The notes under the pieces are model-generated. The model saw nothing but the letters and a program-made list of their open reading frames with translations, was not told where the DNA came from and did not search any database. A program made the position numbers and the translations under genes. Positions 24,701 to 35,184 of a DNA stretch of 64,000 nucleotides are shown here, piece after piece; the first letter of the stretch is position 1, and the number at the start of each line of letters is the position of its first letter. This DNA comes from Rotaria socialis (taxonomy: Eukaryota; Rotifera; Eurotatoria; Philodinida; Philodinidae): the NCBI GenBank assembly GCA_905331475.1, contig CAJNYU010000157.1:186001-250000 (forward strand), read 5' to 3'.

Positions 24701-27700
24701 ACACATTTTTCGGTATATTTTTGTTTAATAAACTCTTCATAAAAAAATGGAAATTTATTTTTAAAGTTAATTGATTGATGATGTTTCACAATGTAAACTA
24801 TTTTTCATAATAAAACTACCATTTCAAAAGGAATTTAGTATTTATCTCATGCTATAATGATGAATTCAAATTCCTGAGTCCTGTGGTTTATTTAGTGTAG
24901 ACATTTATACTATCCAGCAGTGTTTTTCGATAAGATGAGTTCAAATTTTCAAGACCTATTTGAAATGTTTCAGTGAAATTTCAACTCTATACTATTGCAT
25001 TTAAGAAGGATATTCATCTAACAAAAGTCAAAAACAGCTTCTTTTGTTTAAAACGCAATTCTCTGCAAATAATTGAATACAAAACTCAGTTAGAGAAATC
25101 TATAAGAACTCTATTATAAACTATACTTTTTCAGATTTTCCGTCAAGTGATAAAATAAGTAAAACATGTAGAATAGAGTTTCGTCAAGTGATTTACGTTG
25201 CGTAATCAAAAACAGTATGAATTCTTCGTTCTATTTCGCTTAATATTGATTTATCTGATAGAAGTGCACTCCTACTGACGACCAATAAAATAAAATCTAA
25301 CTATTGAAATAAAAATGGCATACTTAAAAGTTGTTCATATGGTTTAAATGGTGTTCCTCTTTCTAAAGAAATTTTCATATCTTTGAAATTTTTTAAATCA
25401 GATAAATATGGTGCATAATGATGTGGATAAAACCATGACCATGATGGACAGCCCTGGTAATAATATTTCAATATCCATTGTAATGCTTCAATGTATTGTT
25501 CAACATATATTTGAAGTTGACTCAATGATGTTAAATTAATTTCCATTTTATCTCGATAATAATGATTTTTATGTTGACGAAATTCAGCTTCGATTAATGG
25601 CAACTTATCAATTTCATCTTCAATGGTATTTTTAGGTACTGTCGAAGAAGATTTTTTCTCATTATCGTTCGATGTCTCGCTAGTTGTATCAGAATCCGAT
25701 AAAATATCGTTGTCATCTGACGATAAGGGTGATGAGACCGAATCAGCTGATTTTGGTTCATCCGTAGTAGCTTGACCAGGATTATCTTTTTTCGATTCTT
25801 GAATTTCCGGTGCTGGTGGTTTTGTAGCCTTTAATTTGTCTAATACTCCAAAACCAAAATCATCATCATCATTATTATCATCATCTTTATTTTTATCAAA
25901 TTCCGATCTCGTTGTTGATGAATTTTGATTACGTTCAGTAAATTTATCCAGATGTCTAAATGAATCATTTTCATCCGCATATCGTTGATGTTCGAATTTA
26001 GCTAATTCGGTTATATATATTTCGAAACGTGTCAAATTCAATTCACCAGATTCATTCATATAACCTTTAAAATAAAACATATCAATTCATATATTTATCG
26101 CTGTAAACTCTAACCAACCGTCAAGAATTGGCAAAACACTTTTATATGTATCCCATAGAATCGATAGAGCTTCTTCGTTAATATGAAAATGAGGTAAATG
26201 TGGAATAAAATCATTTCCAACAAGAAAACCCATGAGTATCCAATCGTCAATGATTCTTTCAAGATCATATGGAAATTTTATTTTGTTCTTAAAATGAAAA
26301 TCAATTTATTAATAGAAATCAAAAATAGAAATTAATCTAATTTACTCTTATAGAACGAAATTCAAGATCGATATAATCACGTACTAAACATGTATGAAGT
26401 ATTTGCCAATTAATTTCTTCAGGTGCAGGACTAGTCAAGACCGAATAGGCATTAATGAAAGAAAATATTTTATTGAAAAGAAAAACGTTCTTACATTTTT
26501 GATACTTTCTTCGAACCAAACTTGACTGCTTCACGTAAAAGTGCAAAATGCATTTCATGTGTGACTAAACCAAGCATAATCTAAACAATAGACCAAACAT
26601 ATAATTATTTTTAAGATACATAGATCATTAGTTTGTTTTTAACATTGAGCACATAGGAGCATGATGATAACTTATATCAATCAGTACAATAATAACAAAT
26701 AGATTTACTTCCCAATAATATTACATGCAGCTTTTAGAGTATTGATTTTGAAATTTTCTAGGCTGCTGCGATTACTATTTGGGTTCAAGTTAAAATTTCG
26801 ACGCGACTCAAAAATATTTTGTTCTAACAATGATGAATATAGTTCTGTATTATGAAATGTAATCATTCATTACATCTAATCAACAAATAATTAAATATAT
26901 TTACTTACTAAATCAGCATCAAGACCATATAAACAATGCCTTGTATTGATATCGTATCCAGGTTGAGAACGGGTATATCGAATATAGTCCATAATTTTAT
27001 GTTCACCTTCGCCGGGTGTCTGATTCAAATAAAATAAACTAAAATCAAGGTCTATTGAAAAACGCCTACTAAATGACCGGACAGATGAATATCTACATTT
27101 TCCCATAGTGGATCTGTAGTAATTTTTACATGTACAAAATATTTTAATTGCTCATTCAGTTGAGCCATAAATTGTGTCCCTTAAAAAAATTGATAAATAG
27201 AAATCTGATTATGAGCAATCAAATATTTTCTTTAATATACCAGGTGTAATAGAATTTGTATCGAAATGTTTCGCGACTACTTCATTTAATGTTCGACCAG
27301 ATTCTCTTGCTATATGTTCAAGTTTTTTCATACGATCTTTACCAGCACGAAATCGTCTTGCACGTTGTTGATTCATTTTGGCTCGTGGCGCAACACCATC
27401 AACGGCCATAAAAAAGACTTTTTTTGGTCTTATCATTCGAAATAAGAACTGCAAATTATGAAAATTGACCGATTTTTTTCGTGATCATCAACAGAACACT
27501 TACATCAATATAATGAAAAATATTTCGAAATATTTCTTCTTCACTCACATTAACCTCACAATTGTCTTCATTTATATGTGAACATGCATGAATGATTCCA
27601 TTCATATCCAAATAGAAATTATCAAAATCAGGTATCTATCAGAAAAACAAAGTCAGCATTTGAAATCGAACAAAATCTCAGACTACCTGATTATCATTAA

Positions 27701-27761
27701 TCAATTGACTAATGTTTGGATATCGTTCTGATATCCATCGATAGAATTTTGGTACACCCAT
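18702..27761 (-). CDS. XRN1: 5'-3' exoribonuclease 1
   Basis: Cytoplasmic processive 5'-3' exonuclease that degrades decapped mRNA. Fifteen exons, high to low: 27687-27761, 27504-27635, 27241-27448, 27070-27179, 26909-27019, 26495-26580, 26346-26430, 26119-26287, 25324-26064, 21875-23394, 20391-20473, 20248-20331, 20028-20166, 19054-19969 and 18702-18994. Frames join into about 1583 residues, close to the family's usual length. The N-terminus [16 protein letters not shown] is diagnostic. The metal-binding acidic residues are present: D35 (YLDMNG), D86 ([12 protein letters not shown]), E179 and E181 (TPGEGEHK), D209 and D211 (GLDADL) and the Asp of [22 protein letters not shown] and the later [13 protein letters not shown] also match XRN1. 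An acidic Ser/Asp-rich insert lies between [10 protein letters not shown] and the [12 protein letters not shown] block. The C-terminus is Gln/Asn/Pro/Met-rich and disordered. Introns of 1.9 kb (with a MITE) and 1.4 kb interrupt otherwise compact gene structure. Confidence 0.97.
23820..24425. mobile_element. MITE with CCCTAC-rich arms in an XRN1 intron
   Basis: Left end TAGACATGTGCAGGG and right end (reverse complement) TAGAGATGTGTGGGG form imperfect inverted repeats, 12 of the first 15 bases matching. Both arms are rich in TACCCT/CCCTAC units, a composition unlike the surrounding intron. The flanks share a TCTAT core (GTCTATAG and AATCTATG) but not a clean 8-bp duplication. It lies in the 1.9-kb intron between XRN1 exons 9 and 10. 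The open frame at 23874-24239 inside it is repeat-derived. Confidence 0.65.
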
Positions 27762-28136
27762 TATGCGTTAGAAGTTGAAATTCTGCTTGGTTGCTGTCAG
27801 AGTTTTATTATTCAATAATATACATCTAAAAGAAGAACCGTATAGAAAAAAAAACTCATATCAATGTACGTGTTATTGCAGGAAACATTGATTTTATGAC
27901 ACACTCCATCTCAACTAAGCAGTTTCATAATTGGAATATTTATTTATTTTGTACTTCATAAATACATGCATCCATCCGTCCATCCATCCAACGATCGAGA
28001 TGATGGTCTTTGTTTTACTAAATCTTTAACCAATCCTACGTCAGAATACGTGCAACGCTCTCTATAGTATATAACCAATAGAAAGAGAAAATAAATTGTT
28101 CATCTGAGGTTTAGCTGATAAGCATTCGAGTCATTT
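27762..28136. promoter_or_regulatory. Divergent promoter region XRN1 / RYK
   Basis: Only 375 bp separate the XRN1 start codon (minus) from the RYK start codon (plus), so both promoters and 5' untranslated regions must lie here or overlap. A CATCCATCCGTCCATCCATCC run is at about 27967-27990. No TATA box or initiator can be assigned with confidence. Confidence 0.45.
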
Positions 28137-31100
28137 ATGAACAAAATGAATGTGTGCCTAATCATATTGTTAATTAATTTAAGTAATGCTCAATTTAATT
28201 TATATCTTGATTCAATTTCTGTCGAACAATTATTTGGTAGTTTTAAATAAAATTTCTTTTCATTCTTCATATTGAGGCCTTTGTTTTTGTAATATTTAGA
28301 ATTAAAAGGATATCAATTACATTTTATCGATGAAAATCAAATTCGACAGACAGCGCTGGAAACTCCTTTATTAGTATCTACTGATATGCATTTCGTTGAA
28401 TTCACTTGGAATGCGCATAGTTTAAAAACTGATACAGTATGTTCTATTTACACTTTATTTAATCCTTAAGCAAATCTATTAGCCATTCGTTTGATTATGA
28501 GCTTTTCTTTGATCTAACTTGGTTGTTAATCTAACAGTCTATAGATGCGATGAGATGATTACTAGTTGAATTATTAATTTCTAATAGCAAAATGATCAGT
28601 TTATTGAATATAGTTAATGGTAAAGGAAATAAAGTAAGAGCATGAGTTCTAGCTTCTCGGATCTAGATCTAATTGAATCATACTCTGATTACATTGAATG
28701 ACATCTTCTAATCAGTATCGATATAAAGATATGTGAAATTAATTTTTGAAGCCAGTCATCAATACATACTGCACGATTCAAACGTTTGACTATTGAACAC
28801 ATAGTTAACAGTGATTTTCATCTCAATCGATTTTCTCATATACTGATTTTATACGAATTCAATTTAGTATTATTTCATTTATACTGCTGACCCACTTTTT
28901 TACTTCCCATCTTGTCTTATAAGATTCACAACGAATAGAGATGGCCAGTTTTTTCATGTTTCTTCTTTATTTTCTATTTTTGAAGTCTCATATATACTAT
29001 CAATACAATACAAGTTCGAGCAACGAACAAATTTTATTACAACCAGTGTTAAATATAAATGAAAAGGGCATTGTGCCAAGAGAAGTTTCAAGTGAGATAA
29101 GAATTGATTTTAGAAACACAAGAAGACATTTCGTTCTGTTCTAGCATTTGCTATATTTTTTCCTTGTTTAACAACAAATCGAGTTAATGCTTCGGTAATA
29201 TTTCGATTTTATAACTCAACAGCGAATGATATATCTACGACTATAAATTTGAAATTTTTAAAATATTGTCGAGACGCAACAATTAATAATTCTTTACTTG
29301 CTCAATTTTATAATTCCGATCAAATCAATTCATATTTACTCATTAAAGAATGTAAGTTCAAAACAAAAGAAAAAGTTTTTGATTCATTCAACATTGTTCG
29401 TTCTTATTCAGCAAGAAGTCGTGATTTATTTTCAATATCAATCGCAACTATATTTACTTATTCATTAATTATTGCAGTTGCTGTGTTCTTAATTGTATTT
29501 TGTACGGCTATAACTTTATTTTGTCTTTACCGAATGACAACAGAAAACAAGAAAATGCCAAACGAGTAAATATTCCTAGGCGATTTGGAATATGATAATT
29601 TTTAATGGAGTTTTTTTTTCATAGTGCAATTGATAATTATCAAGATCATCCAGAACTGCCCGTATCATTCGACATGACAACTTTTGAAGATGTTAGTCTC
29701 TATTCATGTACTCAATATGATTTTACAAAAACAGCTGATGATCTATTATCTTCAACAACTTTTGCTGATTGTACTATTGATCAAAATCGTGTTACACTAC
29801 ATGAGATTATTATGGAAGGTATAGCTTTTTTTTGTGAACGCTTATATTGGACATTTTATCGACGATAATCTATTGGAAAACGAATTTTTTTTATCTAGGA
29901 AACAGTATAGAATCAGACCATTTTTCAGCTAAAATTCTAGTTATTAATACAAATATGTAAGCAGCTTTTCGTAGTTATTCTCATTGGATTTGATTTTATT
30001 CACTATATTTTTAAATAATAGGGATATGAACCTAGTTTGTATGTATAAGAAAAATCGTGACTGATAACTGAAACGTACAAAATTAGCTATTTTGTGAAAG
30101 ACTATCTAAAAAAAATCGTTGAATTATAAGAGTAGAAACATGAATTCTCTTTCCTAATTACACACTGAAAGTTATACAAGAACCGGCTCATCATTGACGT
30201 GTGCCCGAAGCATCTGATTACAAATAAATTTCTTAGTGTATTTATAAAGGATTAAATAATAGGATAACGAAGAAATCTAGTTGAAAATAAATAGAATAAA
30301 ATGATCTCACCATGTCAATATCGCGTATCACGTTTTAATAATGCACATATCATACTTACTACTTTTTCTGCACTTAAAAAGATATACAGTGACTAATTTT
30401 GTATCGCTTCATTTTCTTCGTTTGCTACATTCATCTTTACCGGCTATTTTCATTAAGAAACACAACTATCGCATGTAAGCTTAACATGATTTGTGTGTCG
30501 TTTCAAACTTATTCGATTATTAATCTGAACAAAACTTAATATCAGATCATTTTTTTATCTAATTTCATATAAAAAAAGAGAGAAGAATTATTACAAAAGC
30601 AATTTTTTGATATCCAGATCCGCATTTTCCATCTGTGTTAAAAGATGAATAATCTATCGCAAAATAAAAACATCCTCAATCCCTCATACCGGTTAAAAAA
30701 ACAATAGTTACATATGTAAATATATTACTAAAAAAGAATATGCTGATCCGCTTTGGTTTTCAATTCAAGAGTCAATAAAATGACACGTCTATATTCATTT
30801 CTGTAAATGAGATAAATTTATATACAGAACGCATAAACAATGATTGTAAACTTATTGTCTCTCTCACGTTCTATTTGCTCTTTAGTTTAATGTACAGACA
30901 AAAATAGTCGTGTCTATATGATTCGAAATCGATTTTACCTTATCATTTAAATTAATTCGAAAGCACACAAAAACAGTCTCTGAAATAGATATGAACTATA
31001 AGTGTTTTTTTTTCAATAGGTAAATTTGGCCGCTTATTTCATTGTTCTTTGAGTGATCCATCAACTAATAATTCAACACAAAATATCTATGGAAAAACTG

Positions 31101-33510
31101 TCAATTCATCTGTAACACCAATACAACTCAATCAAATGTTACATGACTGTTGCTTATTTGCTACATTAAAACATTCGACTTTAAATAGTCCTTTGGGCAT
31201 TGTCTACAAGAATGAATTATCACCATATCCATTAATTGTATATCCGTACAGCAATAAAGGTATTCTAAAACGATTTATTATTCAAAACCGAACTAGTGCT
31301 CGAGAACAAGTGAGTATTTCGAAAAACAAAACTAAACTTTCTATCGTTCTTCTTTTCGTTTCAGTTGTTATCCACACAAGAGCTTGTTTATATGGCCATA
31401 CACATAGCCAAGGGCTTACATTTTCTACATAGACGTAAAATTTTAATGAAAGATATAGGTACAAGAAATTGCCTGTAAGTATTGTTTTCGTTAGTCTTTG
31501 TCCGATTTTGTTCTTGCACCATTACTTTTTACATCAAGAGAAGAATTTGATTCTGATGCATCTACAAGAAATTCATCAAATGGTCGAGCCATAGAAACAG
31601 TATTGGATGGCATTGCTTTTGTATGATTAGTTGGACGCATTCGAATTGCACCAGAAGGATTAACAGCGTTGACATGATTAATTTGAAATAGACGTTCAAA
31701 GAGAAAATGTCCATTCGTAGTTTTTGTTGCGATAACAACAGGAGTTGAAACATTAACATCGTCGAATGCGAAACATGCTGTATTGTTTTTAAAGAAAGAT
31801 AGAATCAAAATATTGTAAGAATAGCATGAGCTGTATACACATACATGTGTGATACGTACCTTTTTCATATGCTGGATCGGGTATCACGTCGTTGAAAAGC
31901 CAATAAGTATTACTAGTATTTGCATCGACTATATTAGACGATTCAATTGCAATTTTATCATCCCGAAGCACATGAGCATAGGGAATTCTGAATATTGTTT
32001 GATAGTTTATAGTGGCGGTGCCACTCCTTAAAATTGGTTGTTTTTCGTCATTTTGACTAAAATTAATAATAGGAATAAATGAATAAAACGACCAAACGAA
32101 AACACCACGTATGGTGTGTAGAATTTTAAGACGCCTACGTATTGATCTCCGCCGTTTTCGGCCATTGAAAACAGCAAAACATTGTTTAAAGAAGAACACG
32201 TCTAATGAAATGATGATTTTATCCTTGTCTTGTTAAAAAAACGTTATCTTTTCTTTTTGTTTGCGTAGGGCAACCTACATGTTTGTGTACTGAGACTTGT
32301 TTTTTTCTCCTTTTCATTCCTATCAACTTTCGAAAAATATTAACTGAATTATGATATTGTAATTTCAAACTTAGAGTATCGAAAGAAAAATATCACTACG
32401 TTTATTCTTCTATAGTTTCAATCTCTTTACATATATATATATATATATTTGTTTTCAATACAGTTTATCAAGTCAATTGATATCAGCCTTTATTATCACA
32501 AAGAGTAAAATGTCAAAATAAAAATTTATCTTTAACTATTAATATGAATGAATAGTAATATATATATATATATATATTCAGTGGGTTTTTAGTACTTGAA
32601 TTTTTATTGTTTGAAAAAGATAATAATTCTACTTTACTTATATCAGCTATACAAGAAAATATTCTAGCTTACCCTCAAAGTAATTTAACAACGCTATTTA
32701 GTAAGAAGAAACATCTACTCATAGATAAGGACATAGACAAAGTTCAAGCTATTAGTTTGTTTTATTCTATAAAAATATCGACCGGTTAAGTCAAAGTTTG
32801 TAATTACTAATTTGCAGTTTGCTAGTATTAAGTCATTTGAAACATTGAATGCAATAGATACAATAATCATTTCTATTTGTTAACGATGTACATTTGAAGA
32901 CAATCATAGGCAAAATCTTAGCTTTACTGGAATTATTTTGATTTTGATTTATTTTGATTGAATTCTATAGAGTAATGGACGATTTAACGGTGAAATTAAC
33001 GGATTATGCTTTGTCACGTGATCTTTTCCCACAAGATTATGATTGTCTTCCAATGGATCCTCCGAATGAAAAGCGTCCACTTAAATTTATGGCCATCGAA
33101 TCAATTACTGATCGACGTTATTCAACAGCTTCAGACGTCGTAAGTTTCGTTTTTTTCAATCAGTCAATCTTAATAGTTGCTTTTTTTACTAGTGGTCATA
33201 TGGTGTACTTCTTTGGGAATTGATGAGTCGCGGAGCACAACCCTTTGCCGATATTGAATCATGTAGTTTAGCAACAAATTTACAAAATAATCATCGTCTC
33301 GTACAACCAATGAGCTGTCCTGATTCTTTGTAAGATATTCTTGTGCAAACTAAGTCTTATGATGATGATAATGATGATCTCTTTTCGTCTGTTTACAGAT
33401 TCAAATTAATGAGTGCATGTTGGATAATTTCAATTGATCAACGTCCGTCAATGACTTCACTTGTTCATATGTTAATAGAATTTTATGAGCAGCTAGCTCG
33501 TTTCATTTAA
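28137..33510 (+). CDS. RYK: RYK/Derailed-type Wnt receptor pseudokinase
   Basis: Single-pass receptor that binds Wnt through a WIF domain and carries a catalytically impaired kinase domain. Ten exons: 28137-28236, 28300-28436, 28986-29091, 29145-29565, 29625-29818, 31020-31309, 31365-31474, 32971-33139, 33193-33329 and 33399-33510; 591 residues. Order: signal peptide (VCLIILLINLSNAQ), WIF domain (about 24-150: NLYLDSISVEQLF, HFVEFTWNAHSL), transmembrane segment (about 205-240) and kinase domain (about 308-591). Kinase motifs: glycine loop EGKFGRLFHC, lysine in GKTV, MKDIGTRN in place of the HRD loop, TDYALSRDLFPQDY in place of DFG (human RYK has DNALSRD), then SASDVW-like and WELMSRGAQPF. The altered HRD and DFG motifs are typical of this family. 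A gene lies antisense in the intron at 31475-32970. Confidence 0.94.
29352..29411 (+). other. Possible 60-nt frame-neutral intron inside RYK exon 4
   Basis: The stretch starts GTAAGTTC and ends TTCTTATTCAG, both good splice signals, and is 60 nt long with no stop in frame. Removing it changes ...IKECKF...SARSRD into ...IKESRSRD just before the transmembrane segment. It may be spliced constitutively, optionally or not at all. Confidence 0.5.
31491..32317 (-). CDS. Unrecognised gene nested antisense in RYK intron
   Basis: I do not recognise this protein. Three exons on the minus strand, 32275-32317, 31860-32201 and 31491-31777, join with standard GT/AG sites in frame to 223 residues. The first exon (MKRRKKQVSVHKHV) is the weakest part and rests on a fitting donor and phase. 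The product starts very basic (KRRKK, then GRKRRRSIRRR), continues with a hydrophobic/aromatic stretch (VFVWSFYSFIPIINF) and ends in a moderately conserved-looking region (YWLFNDVIPDPAYEK, NHVNAVNPSGAIRMRP) and a Ser/Asp/Lys tail. No clear signal peptide is seen; a membrane segment is possible. The introns are 73 and 82 nt. It lies wholly inside the 1.5-kb RYK intron between the MKDIGTRN exon and the TDYALSRD exon, on the opposite strand. Confidence 0.6.
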
Positions 33511-34680
33511 TGTCAGTTACGTTGTTACATGTATGTCAATACATGCATTTAGGATGTCAGATAGATGATGATCCATTCTACGCACAATAATCATTTTCTT
33601 TGTTTTGTTTTGTTTTTGTTTTTTTCTTCTGTCTTTTATACACATTCAATCTACTTATGCACGTTGTGTTTCGTGAAAATTTAAAATAACCATATCGTTA
33701 TGATTAATCTGTATTCATATGATATTATAGATAAATGTAAAAGTTAAAACATCTAATTCAGAAAAAAGATTTCTTTCCTATAATCTATTTTATTTTATTT
33801 ACACTTCTCATAAGAAATAATCTCTGGAATCAAAATTTTCCAATTATGAAAGCATGTGACCACAATAGAATTTAGACACTCGTTACAGAGATATTATATT
33901 ATTTTAACTGAATGTCAGCCACTTCATTAGTATCAAATCAATATGTATGATATTCAAATTTTAACTCTTATATTTAGATTTTCATTCAGGCAAGATCAGC
34001 ACGGGTTCACGTAGAGTTTTCTTTTTAAATTTCATTGAATCTTATTCAGAGCTCAAAGATGAAACTAACCGAGATTCCACAGTTTTTATATTTTTTCCAC
34101 AGTAACAAGCTACATATATAGATAGAAGCAATTTTTCATATATGATTTTATTAATATAATAATATTCTAATGAATTGTTGATATGTAATTACTACTCTGA
34201 GAATAAATCCGAAAGAACTATATTTTCGCGTCTATACGATGTCTTCTATAGATTGGAAGTCTCATATGTTAATTTGAGAAACCAAATAGTAATTAAAAGT
34301 GATTTCTAACTGTGAATAAATATGAAAAACTATAATTTTACCCGTGTTGTTTTCTTCAGTGAAGTAAACAACGAATTCGGTTGTTTTTATTGTGTTTACC
34401 GTCCGATTACCTGCATAGCAGAATTGATGTCTATCTTACACCCTCAATTAGCTCCCATCGAATGCTCATAGTTTTTTCAATGATTTCATTCATACAAATA
34501 CATTCCTTTCAGGTTGCTCAAGCTTGCATGAGGTAAACACGTCATTTTCAATAAAGCTTCAAAGAAAATCAAGGATCACCAGCCTTATATCAATATTTTT
34601 CTTGAGACGCTGTGAGCATCACAATATTATAAAAGAGTTTAAGAATCAGTTTCACCATTAAACCTTTTCATTTCTCTAAA
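33511..34680. other. Spacer downstream of RYK
   Basis: About 1.2 kb, AT-rich; holds the RYK 3' untranslated region. A 47-codon frame at about 34323-34466 (MKNYNFTRVVFFSEVNN start) has no support beyond being open. Confidence 0.45.
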
Positions 34681-35171
34681 ATGTATAATCAACCTTTAAC
34701 AAAAAAGCAAAACATACTTTACGAGGAACTAACATCATATACTACTTCGTCATCAAATAATTATGATTCGAATGGGTGCATCTTTGCAAGTAAACATGAT
34801 GACGGCTGTCGCTAACCTTTTTTTTATTTGTTATCAGCACATACATTGAAAGGGAATTCTACGCCAATAAAAGCAGAACCTGTCTCAATCAAGTGACATT
34901 TCTCCAGTAATGATGAAACAAAAATTTCTTATTCATCTAGGGACAACATTGTAAGTTATTCTATCAGGATGAATCGATACTGTGATAATTTCTACGTTTA
35001 GATATTTTATCTACATCCTTACAGGTACGAAAAAGAACTAATTTTATCAGATCACCCAGAAGAAAACTCAATATGGTCTCATGTACCTCAAATTATTTAC
35101 TTTCTTATTAATGCTTTGAAAATTTCATCTCTAAAAATTGTTTCTCAATTGAATTCGTACTATATTGAATG
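34681..35171 (+). other. Possible exons of an unknown gene
   Basis: Two pieces look like coding sequence but could not be joined into a full gene. One is 34681-34789, starting MYNQPLTKKQNILYEELTS and ending at a GTAAAC donor; a good acceptor (TTGTTATCAG) follows at 34840. The other starts MMKQKFLIHLGTTL at about 34911, crosses a short intron (GTAAGT...TTACAG) and continues YEKELILSDHPEENSIWSHV to a stop at 35169-35171. Neither is hydrophobic enough to be the signal peptide of the Kelch gene downstream. They may be one or two small genes, or remnants. Confidence 0.3.
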
Positions 35172-35184
35172 AATTTCGTTGTAG

